Positions 1 through 8,237 are shown, numbered from the stretch's first letter. The stretch is 23,261 nt of DNA from Acidobacteriota bacterium (GCA_003161195.1 PMOV01000104.1:9046-32306), one strand, 5' to 3'. Numbers and translations: made by a program. Notes: generated from the sequence alone by a model not told the origin.

Positions 1-3000
1 GTCATCATGATGGGGCGGAAGCGGAGCAGGCAGGCTTCGTAGATGGCTTCGGTGGATTCCTTGCCGTGGTTGCGCTCGAGGTCGAGGGCGAAGTCCACCA
101 TCATGATGCCGTTTTTCTTGACGATGCCAATGAGCAGGACGAGGCCGATGATGGCCACGACGCTGAGGTCTTGCTTGAAAAGGATGAGCGCGAGAAAGGC
201 GCCAACGCCGGCGGAAGGCAGCGTGGAGAGAATGGTGATTGGGTGAATGAAGCTCTCGTACAAAACGCCGAGGACGATATACACGGTGACGAGCGCGGCG
301 AGAATGAGCAACGGCATGTTGGAGAGGGAATTGCGGAAGGACGCGGCGGTGCCCTGAAAATCAGCCTGCAGGCTGGGGGGCATGTGCATGTCCTGCTGCA
401 CCTTGGTGATGTTGTCGATGGCGGTGCCGAGGGCGGCGTTGGGCGCGAGGTTGAAGGAGACGGTGACGGCGGGGAACTGGCCCTGATGATTGATGGAGAG
501 CGCTTCGGTGGTGGACTCGAAGTGCGAGAAGGCGCCGAGGGGCACGGCGCTGCTGGTGGTGGAGCTGGGAGTTCCGGCGGAGGAGGCGCCTTTGCTGGAC
601 GTAGCGCTTGAGGTGCCGGAAGTGAGGGCGTTCGGCGGTGGCAAGAGAGTGTTGGCGGAGGGGGTGTACAGAGCCGAACCGGTGAGCGCGTTGGAGCCGG
701 CGGACGTGGAGCCATTTCCGGAGGAGCTGGCGGCGGCGCCGGTGGTGTTGGCTTGCGAGTTGGACTGAATGTACAGCTTGTTGAGCTTGTCTGGATCCAG
801 CTGAAATTGCGGCTCGGACTCGAGGATGACGTGATACTGGTTCAGTTGGGTGTACATGGTGTTGATCTGGCGCTGGCCGAAGGCGTCGTAGAGGGTGTTA
901 TCAACAGTGGTGGGGGCGATGCCGAGGCGCGATGCCGTGGGGCGATCGATGACGAGATTTACCGCGAGTCCTCCGGGTTGCTGGTCGGTGGCGACGTCTT
1001 CGAGACCCGGGAGCTGTTTTAATTTGGCGACGAAGCGATTGGTCCAGTCGGCAAGTTCGTTGGAGTCCGGATCCTCGAGGGTGTACTGATATTGCGTGCG
1101 GCTGACGCGGTCGTCCACGGTGATGTTCTGCACCGGCTGCATGAAGAGCTGAATACCTTCTATGTCGGCGAGTTTGCCCTGCAGACGGCGGATGACGTCG
1201 GAGGCGTTGAGGTCGCGCTGGTTAAGCGGCTTCAGGTTGATGGACATGCGGCCACTGTTGGTGGTGATGTTGGTGCCATCGGCACCGATGAAGGAGGAGA
1301 GACTTTGCACCGCGGGGTCGGCGAGAATCACGTCGGCCATGGATTGCTGGCGGGCGGCCATGGCTTTCGGGCCGATCGCAGGCGGGGCCTGCGAGATACC
1401 CTGAATGACGCCGGTGTCCTGTACAGGAAAGAAACCCTTGGGAATATAGATGTACAAGAAGATGGTAAGAATCAGTGTGGCGAGGGCGACGAGCAGCGTG
1501 ATGGTCTGGAAGCGCAGCACGAATCTCAGGGTGCGGCCGTAGAAGGCGATCATGTTGTCGAAGACGCGTTCCGAGGCTTTGTAGAAGCGGCCTTGCTGGG
1601 ATGCGGGATTGTGCTTGAGGATGCGCGAAGCCATCATCGGCGTGAGGGTGAGGGAGACGACCGCGGAGAGTACGATGGTTACGGCGAGGGTGACGGCGAA
1701 TTCGCGGAACAGGCGGCCGACGACATCGCCCATGAATAGCAGCGGAATGAGCACGGCGATCAAGGAGACGGTCAAAGACAAGATGGTGAAGCCGATTTGC
1801 TCCGCGCCCTTGAGGGCGGCCTGCATGGGCGATTCGCCTTCTTCGATATAACGCGAAATGTTTTCCACCATGACGATGGCATCGTCGACGACGAAGCCGG
1901 TGGAGATGGTGAGGGCCATGAGGGAGAGATTGTCGAGGCTGTAGCCGAGGGCGTACATGGCGCCAAAGGTGCCGACAAGGGAAAGCGGTACGGCGACGCT
2001 GGGGATGATGGTGGCGTACAGATTGCGCAAGAACAGGAAGATCACCAGGACGACGAGCACGACGGTCAGTCCCAACTCAAACTCCACGTCGTCCACGGAG
2101 GCTTGAATGGGCGTGGTCAGGTCCGTGAGTACGGTGACATCGATGCCTTTCGGCAGGTTGGCCTCGAGTTGCGGCAACAGGGCTTTAATGCGCTTGACGA
2201 CGCTGATGGTGTTGCCGCCGGGCTGACGCTGCACGTTGACGATGACCGCGGGCGTCTTGTTCATCCACGCGGCCTGCGTGGTGTTTTCGATGCCATCCAC
2301 GATTTTGGCCACGTCGGTGAGCATGACGGGCGAGCCGTTGCGATAAGCGACGACCACGTTGCGATAATCGGCGCTGGTGACCAACTGATCGTTGGCGTCA
2401 ATCTGATAGTCCTGGCGGGGACCGTCGAAGTTGCCCTTGGCGGCGTTGACGCTGGCCTGCGTGACGGCGGTACGCAGATCCTCGAGATTGATGCCGTAGG
2501 AAGAAAGCGCCGCGGGATTGGCCTGGATGCGCACGGCGGGCTTTTGCCCGCCGCTGATGCTGACGAGGCCGACGCTGCTGAGCTGGGAAATTTTAGGGGC
2601 CAGACGAGTGTCGACAAGATCTTCCACTTGCGAGAGGGGAATGATGCTGGAGGTAACGGCGAGGGTGATCACCGGCGCATCGGCAGGATTCGTCTTGCTG
2701 TAAATCGGGGGCGCGGGCAGGTTGGCGGGCAGATAGCTTTGCGAAGCGTTGATGGCGGACTGGACTTCTTCTTCGGCGATATCGATATTGAGGCTGAGAG
2801 AGAACTGCAGAACGACCACGGAGGTGCCGCCGGAACTGCTGGAGGTCATCTGGCTAAGACCCTGCAATTGGCCGAATTGGCGCTCGAGCGGTGCGGTTAC
2901 CGTGGTGGCGACGACATAGGGGCTAGCGCCGGGATAAAAGGTCAGCACCTGAATGGTGGGGTAATCGACCTGCGGCAGCGCCGAAACGGGCAACTGTGTG

Positions 3001-3086
3001 TAGCTGACGATGCCCACGAGCATAATCGCCGCCATCAGCAGCGAGGTGGCAACAGGACGAAGAATAAAAGGGCGTGACGGACTCAA
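1..3086 (-). CDS. mdtB: RND multidrug efflux pump, MdtB/MdtC-type (3' end beyond window)
   Basis: This is an inner-membrane proton/drug antiporter of the HAE1 RND family, the pump part of a tripartite efflux system. Translating the minus strand gives about 1028 residues with no stop before the left edge. The N-terminus (FILRPVATSLLMAAIM, then LPVSALPQVDYPTIQV) is very close to E. coli MdtB/MdtC from memory. The TM4 proton-relay pair Asp401-Asp402 sits in GFVVDDAIVMVENISRY. MGDVVGRLFREFAVTLAV follows, and the TM10 lysine motif VKKNGIMMVDFA lies near residue 990. The start is a TTG at 3086-3084 that overlaps the upstream TGA as TTGA, with GGGGAG 9 nt upstream, so the two genes are translationally coupled. 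A Ser/Thr/Gly/Ala-rich stretch at about residues 774-847 is an insertion compared with E. coli pumps. Whether a second RND subunit follows cannot be seen. Confidence 0.95.
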   Translation of the reverse strand, partial: MSPSRPFILRPVATSLLMAAIMLVGIVSYTQLPVSALPQVDYPTIQVLTFYPGASPYVVATTVTAPLERQFGQLQGLSQMTSSSSGGTSVVVLQFSLSLNIDIAEEEVQSAINASQSYLPANLPAPPIYSKTNPADAPVITLAVTSSIIPLSQVEDLVDTRLAPKISQLSSVGLVSISGGQKPAVRIQANPAALSSYGINLEDLRTAVTQASVNAAKGNFDGPRQDYQIDANDQLVTSADYRNVVVAYRNGSPVMLTDVAKIVDGIENTTQAAWMNKTPAVIVNVQRQPGGNTISVVKRIKALLPQLEANLPKGIDVTVLTDLTTPIQASVDDVEFELGLTVVLVVLVIFLFLRNLYATIIPSVAVPLSLVGTFGAMYALGYSLDNLSLMALTISTGFVVDDAIVMVENISRYIEEGESPMQAALKGAEQIGFTILSLTVSLIAVLIPLLFMGDVVGRLFREFAVTLAVTIVLSAVVSLTLTPMMASRILKHNPASQQGRFYKASERVFDNMIAFYGRTLRFVLRFQTITLLVALATLILTIFLYIYIPKGFFPVQDTGVIQGISQAPPAIGPKAMAARQQSMADVILADPAVQSLSSFIGADGTNITTNSGRMSINLKPLNQRDLNASDVIRRLQGKLADIEGIQLFMQPVQNITVDDRVSRTQYQYTLEDPDSNELADWTNRFVAKLKQLPGLEDVATDQQPGGLAVNLVIDRPTASRLGIAPTTVDNTLYDAFGQRQINTMYTQLNQYHVILESEPQFQLDPDKLNKLYIQSNSQANTTGAAASSSGNGSTSAGSNALTGSALYTPSANTLLPPPNALTSGTSSATSSKGASSAGTPSSTTSSAVPLGAFSHFESTTEALSINHQGQFPAVTVSFNLAPNAALGTAIDNITKVQQDMHMPPSLQADFQGTAASFRNSLSNMPLLILAALVTVYIVLGVLYESFIHPITILSTLPSAGVGAFLALILFKQDLSVVAIIGLVLLIGIVKKNGIMMVDFALDLERNHGKESTEAIYEACLLRFRPIMM

Positions 3087-4321
3087 GGGGCGTTACTCCC
3101 CTGCGAGCTGGCCGGGACGGGCTTGTTGGATATGGTGACCTTGGAATTGTCCTGCAACTTGTCGAAGCTGGTGACGGCCACCACGTCGCCAGGATTAATG
3201 CCGGTCACTTGCGACGTGACGCCATCAGCGACGCCTACTTTGACGCTGCGCATGTGGGCGACGTTCTCTTGAATCACATAGACAAACGCGGCTTGGCCGT
3301 TGTGCTGAATGGCGGCGGTGGGAATCAGCGTGGCGTTGTGAATGGTATCCACCAGCAGGCGAATGTTGACGAACTCGTTGGGATAAAGAGAGAAATCCTT
3401 GTTATCGAATAAACCGCGGGCCTTTACCGTGCCGGTGGTGGTGTCGACCAGATTATCGAGCGTGAGCAGCGTGCCCTCGGCGATTTTCTTCTGGCCGGCG
3501 CGATCAAACGCGTCCACGGTGAGCTTGGCATTTTTGCGGAGGCGCGGCTGGACCTGGCCGAGACTGTCTTCCGGAATGGTGAAGATTACGGTGATGGGCT
3601 GAATCTGCGTGATGACCGCCAGCGTGGTGCCGCCGGAAGACTGCACGACGTTGCCCGGATCTACCAGCCGCAAACCGACTTTGCCGTTAAACGGCGCGGC
3701 GATGTGGCAATACTCGACCTGCACTTGATCGTATTGCACCATGCCCTCATCGAGCTTGACGGTGCCCTGGTCCTGCAAAACAATTTTTTCCTGATCGTCG
3801 AGCGTCTGTTTAGGGATGGCGTTGCGGGCCCAGGCGTCTTTGTAGCGCTGCAGGTCCATCTGCGCCTGGCCGAGGACATTCTGATCGCGTTCGAGGGTGC
3901 CCTGCGCTTGCAGCAGCGTGGCCTTGTAGGTCCGGTCGTCGATGTCGATCAGCGGGTCGCCCTTGCGAACGAACTGTCCCTCCTTGTAATGCACGGCGGT
4001 AACGATTCCGTTTACCTGGCTGGTGATAGACGCGGTATAGACCGGCGTGACCGTGCCGATGGCGTCGATATAGACGCCGATATCGCCCTTCTGCGCCGTG
4101 GCGCTATTGAGTGTGACTTGCCCGCCGGCGCCGCGCGAATTCTTGGCGGCCGTGGCAGCGTTGTTGTCGCGCTTGCGCAACACCAGCCAGAAGATCAAGG
4201 CGAAGACCAGCAACACCACAATCCAGACGAAAATGCGGAACGCGATGCTCTGCTTTTTTTGCGGGGCAGGCAGTTGATGATCCGGTGCAATGACCGGGTG
4301 CGCCTTCTGATCAGCTGACAA
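3083..4321 (-). CDS. mdtA: RND efflux membrane fusion protein, MdtA-type
   Basis: This is the periplasmic adaptor that joins the RND pump to an outer-membrane channel; 412 residues, the usual family length. A cytoplasmic N-terminus is followed by one membrane anchor at about residues 28-49, not a lipoprotein signal. The biotinyl-lipoyl-like half (ITSQVNGIVTAVHYKEGQFV, residues 99-118, then KGDPLIDIDDRTY) precedes a helical hairpin rich in Gln and Leu at about 131-195. The second lipoyl half (IAAPFNGKVGLRLVDPGN) and the beta-barrel and membrane-proximal domains follow. The start is TTG, supported by AGGA 6 nt upstream; no closer ATG fits. It is the first gene of the operon and overlaps the pump gene by 4 nt. 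No outer-membrane partner gene is visible next to it, so it may share a TolC-like channel encoded elsewhere. Confidence 0.94.
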   Translation of the reverse strand: MSADQKAHPVIAPDHQLPAPQKKQSIAFRIFVWIVVLLVFALIFWLVLRKRDNNAATAAKNSRGAGGQVTLNSATAQKGDIGVYIDAIGTVTPVYTASITSQVNGIVTAVHYKEGQFVRKGDPLIDIDDRTYKATLLQAQGTLERDQNVLGQAQMDLQRYKDAWARNAIPKQTLDDQEKIVLQDQGTVKLDEGMVQYDQVQVEYCHIAAPFNGKVGLRLVDPGNVVQSSGGTTLAVITQIQPITVIFTIPEDSLGQVQPRLRKNAKLTVDAFDRAGQKKIAEGTLLTLDNLVDTTTGTVKARGLFDNKDFSLYPNEFVNIRLLVDTIHNATLIPTAAIQHNGQAAFVYVIQENVAHMRSVKVGVADGVTSQVTGINPGDVVAVTSFDKLQDNSKVTISNKPVPASSQGSNAP

Positions 4322-4329
4322 GGTGATTC

Positions 4330-4342
4330 CTAGTCGTACTAG
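4330..4342. promoter_or_regulatory. Inverted repeat CTAGT-CGT-ACTAG upstream of the RND operon
   Basis: A perfect 5-bp inverted repeat with a 3-nt spacer begins 9 nt upstream of the TTG start of the adaptor gene. It lies between the likely promoter and the coding sequence and touches the ribosome-binding region. Similar CTAG/GTAC-containing repeats occur in other spacers of this window (5749-5770, 8284-8299, 15909-15932). An operator role is inferred only. Confidence 0.35.
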
Positions 4343-4609
4343 TGATTTGGGGTGACGGCCTTTAAGAGTCCGTACCTTGGACGGATTTCAGACGCGTCTG
4401 GATACACTCCCCTCAAGCGAAACAACCCTTGGGCAAAGAGCGTTGCGCCCAGGCGCTTTGGGGGCGAAGCCAGTCCGGAGCGATTATCGCTGGAATGAGA
4501 CGGCGGTCAAGTGCGGCGATGCCAGCGGCGATGTTTTGCACCGGAGGGGCGCCGATTCGCGGGTGCAAACTGGCACACTTACGCCGGCCTCCACCACGAG
4601 GCGGACAGC

Positions 4610-4639
4610 AAAAAAAGGGACCCGCGTTCGCGGGTCCCT
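4610..4639 (-). terminator. Strong Rho-independent terminator of the coiled-coil protein gene
   Basis: Read on the minus strand, an 11-bp perfect GC-rich stem (AGGGACCCGCG paired with CGCGGGTCCCT, 2-nt nominal loop) is followed directly by seven T. It lies 60 nt after the stop codon at 4699 and separates that gene from the RND operon, which is transcribed in the same direction. Confidence 0.9.
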
Positions 4640-4698
4640 CTGCAACGTATCCTGCTTCCCTCTGTCCTTGGCAAGTTTAGGTTCCGCTTGCGCTGCGT

Positions 4699-5550
4699 CT
4701 ACCTACCGGACGTAGAAACGTTCTGTGCGGTAGCGTTGGCCTTGGGCACGCTGACGTACCCGCTGACGGTGTCCTTGCCTACCTTGTTGATGACGATCTC
4801 TTCCGGCATCTTGGTTCCCGAAGTGTAGAAGAAGATCGGCTCGTTGAGCGCGCGGTTCTTCTTGTCGAAGCGCTTGTCTTCCACGGTCATGGCCACGCTG
4901 AACTGATTCTTCTTTTCGTTCACGCCCTTCAGTTCCACGGTCACGTTTCCGACCTTCTGCGGCTTGTTCTTGCCGGCGATGGTAAATTCGACATACTCGC
5001 GTTCGCCCAGACGGCGCAATTGGTCGATTTCGTCATGATTGCGCGCGATCAGCGTGCCCATTTCGCTGCGCGCCATTTTCAGGTCATCGCGCGTGGAGTC
5101 GAGGTCCGTGCGTACGCCCACTACTTTGGTGTCCACGGACTTGACGTCGTCGGAGGTGGCCTTGGTGGCTAGTTCGGTGTGCACGGAGGAGTCCAGCGCG
5201 GTAAGTTTCTGCGTAGTGTCCTGATTCAGTTGCTGCGATTCCATGCGCGCCTTCTTGAGCTGCCCCTGGGTGATCTTCAGCTTGTCGGTGACCACCTTCA
5301 AATCGCCCTGCAGGTCGCTGTTGCCCTTCTCATCCTGCGTCAGCCGGTCTTTCAGCGACGCCAAATCCTGCTGTTCCGCTTGCTGCGCGCTCTTCAGCTG
5401 TGTGGCCACCGATTGCTGCGTGGTGTCCAGCTTGGTGGAAGCGTTGTAGCCAAACGCCAAACCTCCGATCGCCACTAGCCCAAATACAATGATCGCCGGC
5501 AGTTGCCAGCTTGGCGCGGTTCTGGTTTCGATGATTCGTTCTTCAGACAT
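4699..5550 (-). CDS. Membrane-anchored coiled-coil protein of unknown function
   Basis: I do not recognise a named family. The preferred start is the ATG at 5550 (MSEERIIE), with AGGAG 11 nt upstream, giving 283 residues; an in-frame ATG at 5586 would add 12 residues but has no better ribosome site. One transmembrane helix lies at about residues 18-35 (LPAIIVFGLVAIGGLAFGY). A long Gln/Lys/Asp-rich coiled-coil region follows to about residue 185. A C-terminal beta-rich part contains REYVEFTIAGKNKPQKVGNV and EPIFFYTSGTKMPEEIVINK. The short N-terminus before the helix suggests the bulk is periplasmic. It is a single-gene unit with its own terminator at 4610-4639 and a 268-bp upstream spacer. A cell-envelope structural or sensing role is possible, but nothing in the sequence shows a catalytic site. 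Confidence 0.82.
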   Translation of the reverse strand: MSEERIIETRTAPSWQLPAIIVFGLVAIGGLAFGYNASTKLDTTQQSVATQLKSAQQAEQQDLASLKDRLTQDEKGNSDLQGDLKVVTDKLKITQGQLKKARMESQQLNQDTTQKLTALDSSVHTELATKATSDDVKSVDTKVVGVRTDLDSTRDDLKMARSEMGTLIARNHDEIDQLRRLGEREYVEFTIAGKNKPQKVGNVTVELKGVNEKKNQFSVAMTVEDKRFDKKNRALNEPIFFYTSGTKMPEEIVINKVGKDTVSGYVSVPKANATAQNVSTSGR

Positions 5551-5748
5551 AGTTTGCTGTTCTCCTCGTATCTTTCCGAAAGTCATTGCACTACGAGATT
5601 CGCGTGCCGTTGCATCACTGGCGCGCCCCTAACAAGCGCTGCCGGCCATCCACGCACTCACGGGGAAAGGAAATGCATGCCGCGCGCCAACTGGCCGAAC
5701 GGGCACACGACATTAACTTCCTTCATTTGTGTTGGTTGGGAGGCGGCC

Positions 5749-5770
5749 CTAGGTACTCGGGTAGTACTAG
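5749..5770. promoter_or_regulatory. CTAG/GTAC inverted repeat upstream of the coiled-coil gene
   Basis: CTAGGTAC (5749-5756), a 7-nt spacer and GTACTAG (5764-5770) form an imperfect inverted repeat about 200 bp upstream of the start at 5550. It also lies about 50 bp past the HAD gene stop. It belongs to the same loose motif class as 4330-4342. The rest of the 5551-5818 spacer shows no gene. Confidence 0.35.
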
Positions 5771-5818
5771 TCCGCGCAATCTTTACGCGCCGCGTGACAT
5801 TCCGATGAAATTTTCACA

Positions 5819-6430
5819 TCACACACCCAGCGACGCCAGGTCACTTGCTAGTTTCTCCGGACCGCTAAACACCAGCCCGGTCATTCCGAGCCGCCCGGCG
5901 GCCTCGGCGTACGCCGCGATATCGTCAATATAAATCGCGTCCTTCGCCGCAACCTTCACGGCTTCAAGCGCGGCCTGGAAAATCAGCGGATTCGGCTTGC
6001 TCGCTCCCACGGCGCAGGAATAAATGCGGTGGGAAAAAAAACTCATGAAGCCACACGTTTTTTCCATGTGCGCCACGTGGATGGGATCGGTATTGGAGAG
6101 CAGGCACAAGCGATATTTTTTAGCCAGCGCGGCGAAAAAGTCGTTATCGAGAATCGGCTGCGGATCGAGCACGCGATTCCAGACCTCGGTAAACTCCTCG
6201 AACGTCAGCGTCGCTCCGAAGCGCTGGGCTACGCTGAGGTGCCAGTCACGCGGCGAAATGCGCCCTTCCTGCCAGTCGAGCCACGTCGGATGCTTCTCGA
6301 GCGCCGACCAGATCTCTTCCGGCGTCATGGAGACGCTCTGTGCCAGTCCAGCCATGGCCCGCCGCACGTCGATGCGGACGATCACGCGTCCGATATCGAA
6401 AATAATGGCGCGATATTTCGCTGCGGGCAT
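5819..6430 (-). CDS. HAD-family (subfamily IA) hydrolase, YihX-like phosphatase
   Basis: This 203-residue protein resembles the HAD-IA phosphatases related to E. coli YihX (glucose-1-phosphate phosphatase). Motif I is FDIGRVIV, with nucleophile Asp12 and Gly14 where many HAD phosphatases have a second Asp; YihX also has DLG there. Motif II is Ser112 in LLSNTD, motif III is Lys145 in GASKPNPLIF, and motif IV is Asp169-Asp170 in IYIDDIAAYAEAA. A helical cap lies between residues 20 and 90. It is cytoplasmic with no signal. The substrate is not predictable beyond a small phosphorylated metabolite. The ATG is only 3 bp after the stop of the DedA gene, so it is the last gene of the patatin-DedA-HAD operon. 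Loss of the motif I second Asp is typical of this subgroup and does not imply inactivity. Confidence 0.9.
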   Translation of the reverse strand: MPAAKYRAIIFDIGRVIVRIDVRRAMAGLAQSVSMTPEEIWSALEKHPTWLDWQEGRISPRDWHLSVAQRFGATLTFEEFTEVWNRVLDPQPILDNDFFAALAKKYRLCLLSNTDPIHVAHMEKTCGFMSFFSHRIYSCAVGASKPNPLIFQAALEAVKVAAKDAIYIDDIAAYAEAAGRLGMTGLVFSGPEKLASDLASLGV

Positions 6431-6433
6431 GGC

Positions 6434-7114
6434 TTACTCGGTCGGGCCGGCGCCCGCTGCGGCGGGCTTGCTCACCGCGCCGGCGCCGCGCAGCAGTCCG
6501 ATAATCGGAGGGAGTATCGAAAGCAGAATTACGACGCCGATGATCAGGTGCAGGTATTTTCCGATGTTCGGAAATTTGGCGCCCAGAAAATATCCGGTAA
6601 TCACCATGCCGCCGACCCACAGCGTCCCGCCGAAACAGTCATACGCCAGGTACGTGGAATAACGCATTCCCGCCGCACCCGTGACCGGAGGGCAGAAGGT
6701 CCTGACGATGGGCACGAAGCGCGCGAAGATCACCGCGCGTCCGCCGTATTTTTCATAAAAGGCCTGCGCACGCGCCAGGTGGCTGCGCCGAAAAAACAGC
6801 GAGTCCTCGCGGCGGAACAATGCGGGGCCCGCGGAACGGCCGATCCAGTAGCCCAGCTGATCGCCCACGATGGCGCACAAAATTCCGGGAAACAGCAGCC
6901 AGGGGAGCGGAATCCACTGCTGTCCGGCAAAAATTCCCGCGGTGATTAACAAAGAATCGCCGGGCAGGAAAAATCCCGCGAAGAGTCCGGTTTCCACGAA
7001 CACGATCGCGGAAACCAGCTCGCAAAATTGCAGCGGCCCAATCCAGGAGATGAGTTGTTTTAGTCCATCTTCGCTGTAGAGCGCGCGAAGGAGGTGAAAG
7101 AACGAGTGGTGCAC
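6434..7114 (-). CDS. DedA-family inner-membrane protein
   Basis: DedA (SNARE-associated/VTT) proteins are inner-membrane proteins; family members have been linked to undecaprenyl phosphate or phospholipid flipping and proton-motive-force maintenance. Family hallmarks are ETGLFAGFFLPGDSLLI, GDQLGYWIGR, the Phe-Arg-Glu-Asp-Ser stretch before the loop, and FARFVPIVRTFCPPVTGAAG with the key acidic and arginine residues present. Several hydrophobic helices follow, with a Pro/Ala-rich C-terminal tail. I chose the GTG at 7114 (VHHSFFHLLRAL), preceded by AAGGA at 9 nt, giving 226 residues. An ATG at 7225 would add 37 Arg-rich residues that do not look like a DedA N-terminus. It sits between the patatin gene and the HAD phosphatase in one operon. 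Confidence 0.9.
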   Translation of the reverse strand: MHHSFFHLLRALYSEDGLKQLISWIGPLQFCELVSAIVFVETGLFAGFFLPGDSLLITAGIFAGQQWIPLPWLLFPGILCAIVGDQLGYWIGRSAGPALFRREDSLFFRRSHLARAQAFYEKYGGRAVIFARFVPIVRTFCPPVTGAAGMRYSTYLAYDCFGGTLWVGGMVITGYFLGAKFPNIGKYLHLIIGVVILLSILPPIIGLLRGAGAVSKPAAAGAGPTE

Positions 7115-7284
7115 GCGGTATTGGTCCTTGAACTTACGGGAGCCAGCATCAGCCCGCGCCCTCGCGCGGAGCGAAAAATGCCGTGACCAATACGGTAGCA
7201 GAAAACCGCGGGATTCTCCCCGCATTCATGCCAGATCAGGATCAGCATGCAGACGAACGACACCAGCACCGAGAGGCGGATCAT
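7060..7284 (-). CDS. Possible small membrane protein ORF between patatin and DedA genes
   Basis: The ATG at 7284-7282 overlaps the patatin stop as ATGA, a common sign of translational coupling. It opens a 74-codon frame whose first 18 residues (MIRLSVLVSFVCMLILIW) form a clear hydrophobic helix. The remainder is Arg/Ser/Thr-rich with no recognisable domain. The frame ends inside the DedA coding region in a different frame, overlapping it by about 55 bp. The hydrophobic start and coupling favour a real gene. The weak C-terminus and the overlap argue against. If it is not translated, the 160-bp gap between patatin and DedA has no other content that I see. Confidence 0.3.
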   Translation of the reverse strand: MIRLSVLVSFVCMLILIWHECGENPAVFCYRIGHGIFRSARGRGLMLAPVSSRTNTACTTRSFTSFARSTAKMD

Positions 7285-8237
7285 GTCGCCACCTCTTCTA
7301 GCCACAGTTCGGCGCGCACCGCGGCGTTCGACATAGACACCGGCGCTTCCGCCGATAGGTTCACGTGCGCGATGGGCCGCAGCGCATTTTCCTGCAGCAA
7401 CCTCCGGATACGCGGCAATGCCCGGCGTGCCGCAGCCGCTCCGGCCTCGATGGCTTCCGCCGCGCGGTGGAAATCGTCCCACGCCAGGCTTTGCACATCC
7501 GGCCTTAACACCAGATCCGCTTGCCGTTCCCAGAGTTCCGCCTGATGTTTCTGCGCGGCGCTGACCGCGCGGCTCACTACCTGAAAAATATTCGTGGGCT
7601 TGCCGCGATACCCGTCGTGCAGCCCCACGGAAACTCCCACCACAATCTTTGCGCCCATATTGCGCGCCGCCACGGTGGGCACCGGCGCCACCAGCCCGCC
7701 ATCCGCCAGAAAACGTGTGCCAAGTTCCACCGGTTCGAACAGCCCGGGGAACGCGCAACTGGCGCGAATCACTTCCACCAGCGGCCCGTGCGTGAACACC
7801 ACCGGCTCGCCAGAGGCCAAATCGGTGGCCACCACGCTCATTGGAATGCGCAAGTCCTCAAACTGGCGCGATTCAAAAACGCGCTCGATCAGTTGTCCCA
7901 AACAAGAGTTGCTCGCCAGGCCCAGCCGCGAAACGCGCCAGCGCGCAATGTCGCGCAGCCGCAGCGTGCGGCAGGTGTCGATCAGCCGCTCCAGCGGCGC
8001 GCCGCTGGCGTAGGCCGCGCCCAGAATGCTGCCCACGCTGGTGCCCGCGATGTGCGATATCGGAATATCGTTTTCTTCGAGTACCTGCAGCACGCCAATG
8101 TGCGCGAATCCCCGCGCAAATCCGCCGCCCAGGGCCAGCCCGATGCCTGGCCGTGCCGATGGGGCGTTCGAGGGGGTATCGGACGCTCCCATCGGCGGCA
8201 ATTGGGGCTGGGCGGTTCGCTGCATGCACCCCAGCAT
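7281..8237 (-). CDS. Patatin-like phospholipase (RssA-type)
   Basis: A serine acyl-hydrolase of the bacterial patatin family, probably cytoplasmic or peripheral, acting on phospholipids or other acyl esters. Numbering from the ATG at 8237, the oxyanion glycine loop is GLALGGGFARG (33-43). The nucleophile is Ser67 in GTSVGS, and the dyad aspartate is Asp179 in FLADGG. These are the complete catalytic elements. The length of 318 residues matches the RssA/YchK group. The first 30 residues are Pro/Ser-rich and not conserved-looking. Starts at 8261 (TTG), 8237 (ATG) and 8225 (ATG) are all possible; 8237 has GGGGG 4 nt upstream. It is the first gene of an operon with DedA and HAD genes, which suggests a lipid or envelope theme. 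It diverges from the small genes beginning at 8530. Confidence 0.92.
   Translation of the reverse strand: MLGCMQRTAQPQLPPMGASDTPSNAPSARPGIGLALGGGFARGFAHIGVLQVLEENDIPISHIAGTSVGSILGAAYASGAPLERLIDTCRTLRLRDIARWRVSRLGLASNSCLGQLIERVFESRQFEDLRIPMSVVATDLASGEPVVFTHGPLVEVIRASCAFPGLFEPVELGTRFLADGGLVAPVPTVAARNMGAKIVVGVSVGLHDGYRGKPTNIFQVVSRAVSAAQKHQAELWERQADLVLRPDVQSLAWDDFHRAAEAIEAGAAAARRALPRIRRLLQENALRPIAHVNLSAEAPVSMSNAAVRAELWLEEVAT

Larger units (their letters stand above)
4322..4698. other. Intergenic region upstream of the RND operon
   Basis: This 377-bp spacer should carry the promoter of the leftward RND operon and, at its right end, the terminator of the coiled-coil gene. It holds the CTAGT/ACTAG repeat (4330-4342), a 12-bp perfect palindrome CAGACGCGTCTG (4389-4400), and an 8-bp hairpin TTTGCACC/GGTGCAAA with a 19-nt loop (4535-4542 and 4562-4569). 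The 12-bp palindrome is the kind of site a dimeric TetR- or MarR-type repressor could use, but no regulator gene is nearby. I could not pick a convincing -35/-10 pair. The short ORFs here have no family resemblance. Confidence 0.5.

Noticed and set aside
1797..3077. A 426-codon open frame antisense to the RND pump
   Set aside because: It is Asp/Gly/His-rich with no domain, and mirrors the strongly supported pump on the minus strand.
4535..4569. Hairpin TTTGCACC/GGTGCAAA as a riboswitch or terminator
   Set aside because: A single 8-bp stem with a 19-nt loop and no T-run or conserved core; kept only as part of the spacer description.
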